A stretch of 28,698 bases of DNA from CAZXVW01 sp964644025 (GTDB taxonomy: Bacteria; Acidobacteriota; Terriglobia; Bryobacterales; Bryobacteraceae). The DNA is taken from positions 1-28,698 of the forward strand of contig CAZXVW010000032.1 of the NCBI GenBank assembly GCA_964644025.1, in the 5' to 3' direction. A program made the position numbers and the translations under genes. Of this stretch, positions 26,182 through 28,698 are shown one piece after another; positions within the stretch are counted from its first letter, which is position 1, and each line of letters begins with the position of its first letter. The notes beneath the pieces were generated by a model, which made no database searches, had not been told where the DNA came from, and saw only the letters and a list, made by a program, of their open reading frames with translations.

Positions 26182-27234
26182 ATGAGAATGCACATGTCTC
26201 GCCATTGGATAGTTTTAGCGCCCGCCTTCTGGTGCATCCTGCTCCTGGCCGGATGCAAGAAGGCGCCTCCCGCCAACGTGGCCGCCACCGTCAACGGCCG
26301 CCCGATCACTTACGACGAGCTCGAGAAACAGTACCAGCGGCTGTTCCCCTCCCAGGACGAGCGCCTCAGCGAAGACGAGCGGGCCACCCAGAAGCTCGAG
26401 ATCCTCCGCGGCCTGATCGACAACGAGATCATGCTCCAGCGCGCCGAAAAACTGGGGCTGATGGCCGTCGACGCCGACGTGGAGGCGAAATTCACCGAAC
26501 TCCGCGCCCCTTACACCCAGGAAGAGTTCCAGAAGCAGCTCGACGCCCGCGGCATGACCGAAGACGACCTCAAGGCCCAGCTCCGCCGGGACCTCAGCAT
26601 TCAGAAGCTGTTCAACAAGGAAATCACCTCACACATCACCATCACCGACAAGGACGTCACGGAGTTCTACAACGCCAACAAGGCTAACTTCAATCTCGTG
26701 GAACCGCAGATCCACCTGGCGCAGATTCTGGTCACCCCGCATCCTGATCCCAATGTCCGCAACCTTCGCAGTGACAAAGCGCAAAATGAAGAGCAGGCAA
26801 AAGCGAAGATTGCGGCGATCCAGGCCCGGCTCCGCCAGGGCGAGGACTTCTCAATGCTCGCCCAGGCCTATTCCGAGGATCCCAATACAGCCGCCAACGG
26901 CGGTGATCTCGGCTTCATTCCCGAGTCTTCGCTGCAGCAGGCGAACGTCGAGCTCCGCAAGGTCGTCATGTCACTCCAGCCGGGTCAGGTTTCCGGCATC
27001 ATCCATTCGCCGGAGGGCTATCGGATCCTGAAGCTGATCTCCCGGGAACCAGCGGGGCAGCGGGAACTCGACGACCCGCGCGTGCAGCAAACCATCCGCG
27101 AAACGCTGCTCAATCGCAAGGATCAGCTCTTGCGGGCGGCTTACTACGAGGTGGCGCGCAATGAAGCCCGCGTGGTGAACTACTACGCGCTGAGCATCAC
27201 CGAGAACAAGGGCGTGCCGAAACAGAAGGAATAA
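26182..27234 (+). CDS. SurA/PrsA-like peptidyl-prolyl isomerase lipoprotein
   Basis: A 350-residue envelope folding chaperone. The signal peptide ends in lipobox LLAGC with the lipidated Cys at residue 25. An N-terminal chaperone-like helical part (about 33-175, beginning AATVNGRPITYDELEKQYQR) follows the SurA_N/SurA-like layout. One parvulin-type rotamase domain (about 176-290) shows IHLAQILV, GEDFSMLAQAYSEDP, NGGDLGFIP, LQPGQVSGII and EGYRILKLI. A helical C-terminus to residue 350 completes it. In-frame ATGs at 26182, 26188 and 26194 all allow a working signal peptide; the first is given, but none has a strong ribosome site. It should help fold outer-membrane or secreted proteins. It ends 1 bp before the convergent membrane protein's stop. 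Confidence 0.92.
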   Translation: MRMHMSRHWIVLAPAFWCILLLAGCKKAPPANVAATVNGRPITYDELEKQYQRLFPSQDERLSEDERATQKLEILRGLIDNEIMLQRAEKLGLMAVDADVEAKFTELRAPYTQEEFQKQLDARGMTEDDLKAQLRRDLSIQKLFNKEITSHITITDKDVTEFYNANKANFNLVEPQIHLAQILVTPHPDPNVRNLRSDKAQNEEQAKAKIAAIQARLRQGEDFSMLAQAYSEDPNTAANGGDLGFIPESSLQQANVELRKVVMSLQPGQVSGIIHSPEGYRILKLISREPAGQRELDDPRVQQTIRETLLNRKDQLLRAAYYEVARNEARVVNYYALSITENKGVPKQKE

Positions 27235-27235
27235 T

Positions 27236-28698
27236 TTACGGCTCCGGCGCCACGGCCGGGGGCTGCTTCCGCACTTCCTCGAAGTACTTCTCCACGTATT
27301 CACGGAGCACCAGCGGCACTTCATCGCGGTGAATCTCGCTGCCGGCCGCGCGATGCGTGGCGCCGGTTTCCGTGTAAGCGGTTCGAAGCCGTTGGTCGCC
27401 GGAAGAAACCTCGACCATCACATCTCCCTTGAGGTTCTTGTTCCGCTGGCCGAGGATCTCCGCCAGCTTACCCATCGCTTCCAGTTGCCGCGCCAGCTCC
27501 ACGTCTTTACTGCCTTCCTTCTTGCCCACACCACTCTGGGCGCCCTTTTTCCCAGGCTGATCAGCCAACGGTCCCTGGCTTTGACGCTGGCCGGAGCGAG
27601 CCTGCTGCGCCCCGTCTTGGGAAAGCCGCCCCTGGCGCTGGGTGGCAGCCATATTTTCCCCGCGCGAAGATTCCATCGACTCCCGGTCGGACCGCCGGCC
27701 GGAAGAGCGCTCGCTGCGGCGCGACCGCACGGCCCGGCGGCGCTCCCCTCCCTCCGGCTCGATCTTCAGCCGCGACAGGAGCTTCGCGAAGGCGTCTTCC
27801 ATCTTTCGGATGAGGTCGGATTCCTCCGGTTGGGGAAACTTCGGCGTTTGTTGAGCGCCGTCAGGCGGCGTCTCCGCGGTATTGGCATTCGGCGGAGGCT
27901 CGGAGCGGTCATCGGCCGCGGGCCCGTCGCCGGCGGAGGCGTCGCTTTCGTTTCCGGCCGGCCGGTCAGCGTCGTCCGGCAACCGGGATCGGCCATCAGC
28001 CGGCGGCAGGGCTTCCCCGTCCGGTCGGGGCGGTTCCACCGGCGTTAGTTCGTCCGATTCCGAACCGCGTTCCCCTTCTCCTTCGCTCCGCTGCCCGGCG
28101 GCGTCGGCGGCCGCTTTCTCCGGTTCGGCAACCGCCTGGTCGGCCTGATCCCAGGCCTTCGCCATCTCCGGGGAAGGCCGGAAGAACTCCACCAGCGCCT
28201 CGGAAATGGGCGGGCGCAAGTCCAGGCTTCGGCGCACCCCGTAGCGCAGAGCGAACAGGGTGCCCGCCGCTACCAGAGCGGCCACCGCCACGTACGCCGC
28301 CCGCGGCACCGAGAACGGCACGGCTTGGCGCGGGTCGATCTCATCACTGAGCCGCTCGGCTTCCTCGTGCTGGGCCTGGCGGATGGGTTCCGGGACGCGC
28401 CCGCCATGGGCGGGATCTTCGAAGTAATATGCCGTTGAGACGGCATCGTGCAACTTCAGCCGCCAGTCCACCCGTTGCAGCAGCCGGTAGGGGGACAGGA
28501 TCTTTCGCCGCATGCGGTAGACGCCTACCGCCAGTGACACGATGAACAGGACGGCGGGCCAATACCAATCCAGGATCTGCGTGCCCAGCACCAGCAGCGC
28601 GACCACACCGGCCATGGCCAGAGTCACCGCCGTCGTCCCTTGCTCGAACAGCAGGTTGCCGAGATGACGGCGGGCGGCGGCGGCGGCCAGCCGCCGGA
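27236..28698 (-). CDS. Three-helix membrane protein with long charged linker (N-terminus beyond window)
   Basis: The visible 486 residues are open to the right edge (GTG at 28627 and an ATG at 28615 exist, but the frame continues upstream with RRHLGNLLFEQGTTA), so the protein probably begins outside. Two adjacent helices (AGVVALLVLGTQIL and PAVLFIVSLAVGVY) precede a cytoplasmic amphipathic stretch with LLQRVDWRLKLHDAVSTAYY. A third helix (AAYVAVAALVAAGTLFALRYGV) is followed by about 200 residues rich in Glu, Asp, Pro, Gly, Ser and Gln that look disordered. A short folded C-terminal part has ELARQLEAMGKLAEILGQR and ends with PLVLREYVEKYFEEVRKQ. The layout recalls large membrane proteins encoded beside MoxR ATPases and BatA-type VWA proteins, which often end in a similar 'YR-xx-YF-xx-L' tail. 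That is a weak analogy, and no such genes are inside the window. Confidence 0.8.
   Translation of the reverse strand, partial: RRLAAAAARRHLGNLLFEQGTTAVTLAMAGVVALLVLGTQILDWYWPAVLFIVSLAVGVYRMRRKILSPYRLLQRVDWRLKLHDAVSTAYYFEDPAHGGRVPEPIRQAQHEEAERLSDEIDPRQAVPFSVPRAAYVAVAALVAAGTLFALRYGVRRSLDLRPPISEALVEFFRPSPEMAKAWDQADQAVAEPEKAAADAAGQRSEGEGERGSESDELTPVEPPRPDGEALPPADGRSRLPDDADRPAGNESDASAGDGPAADDRSEPPPNANTAETPPDGAQQTPKFPQPEESDLIRKMEDAFAKLLSRLKIEPEGGERRRAVRSRRSERSSGRRSDRESMESSRGENMAATQRQGRLSQDGAQQARSGQRQSQGPLADQPGKKGAQSGVGKKEGSKDVELARQLEAMGKLAEILGQRNKNLKGDVMVEVSSGDQRLRTAYTETGATHRAAGSEIHRDEVPLVLREYVEKYFEEVRKQPPAVAPEP

Overview
The window is GC-rich bacterial chromosome (about two thirds G+C by eye), tightly packed, with several convergent genes that touch or overlap. 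The best lineage clue is the secreted VWFA-type protein at 7192-8331, which reads like the 'acidobacterial VWFA-related' (TIGR03436-type) family. The dnaG-rpoD pair, a stand-alone phosphoglucose isomerase of the Tal-Pgi type, paired phosphohexomutases and several sugar-handling secreted or oxidoreductase genes also fit an Acidobacteriota member, possibly of the Bryobacterales/Solibacter group. This placement is inferred; no rRNA gene is present to confirm it.

Layout. 1-2550 (minus): a membrane histidine kinase followed 6 bp later by an NtrC-type sigma-54 activator that runs off the left edge. 2728-3882 (plus): a polytopic membrane protein that may act in glycopolymer or glycosyl transfer. 3874-6530 (minus): a UPF0173 metal-dependent hydrolase, a Gfo/Idh/MocA oxidoreductase and a sugar isomerase/epimerase-like TIM barrel, the last two separated by a convincing intrinsic terminator or attenuator. 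6602-9156 (minus): a CheY-like receiver, the secreted VWFA-related protein and a rhomboid protease. 9194-10185: an unrecognised HExxH-containing protein overlapping tail-to-tail with a 94-residue two-helix membrane protein. 10353-11498 (plus): a second Gfo/Idh/MocA oxidoreductase. 11499-12257: a compositionally different patch with a structured leader and a small secreted protein made of near-identical 16-residue proline-rich repeats, broken by a 100-N assembly gap. 12311-13018 (plus): a seven-helix membrane protein.

13093-16594 (minus) is the macromolecular-synthesis pair dnaG-rpoD with overlapping ends. Then come a large secreted esterase-like protein (plus), cutA (minus), an FtsB/DivIC-like division protein (plus), and a translationally coupled minus-strand set: CBM9-like secreted protein, phosphohexomutase 1, phosphohexomutase 2. 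Divergent from that set is a secreted alpha/beta hydrolase. The right end has a glyoxalase-II-like MBL hydrolase and phosphoglucose isomerase (minus), a SurA-like peptidyl-prolyl isomerase lipoprotein (plus), and a three-helix protein with a long charged linker whose N-terminus lies beyond the right edge.

Most of the window is housekeeping plus carbohydrate metabolism and envelope functions: hexose-phosphate interconversion (two mutases, one isomerase), sugar oxidoreductases and secreted hydrolases. The least explained element is the repeat peptide at 11896-12257. It has a signal peptide, codon usage unlike its neighbours, an array of 48-bp units and no recognisable homologue. I saw no tRNA, rRNA, CRISPR array, transposase or phage gene.
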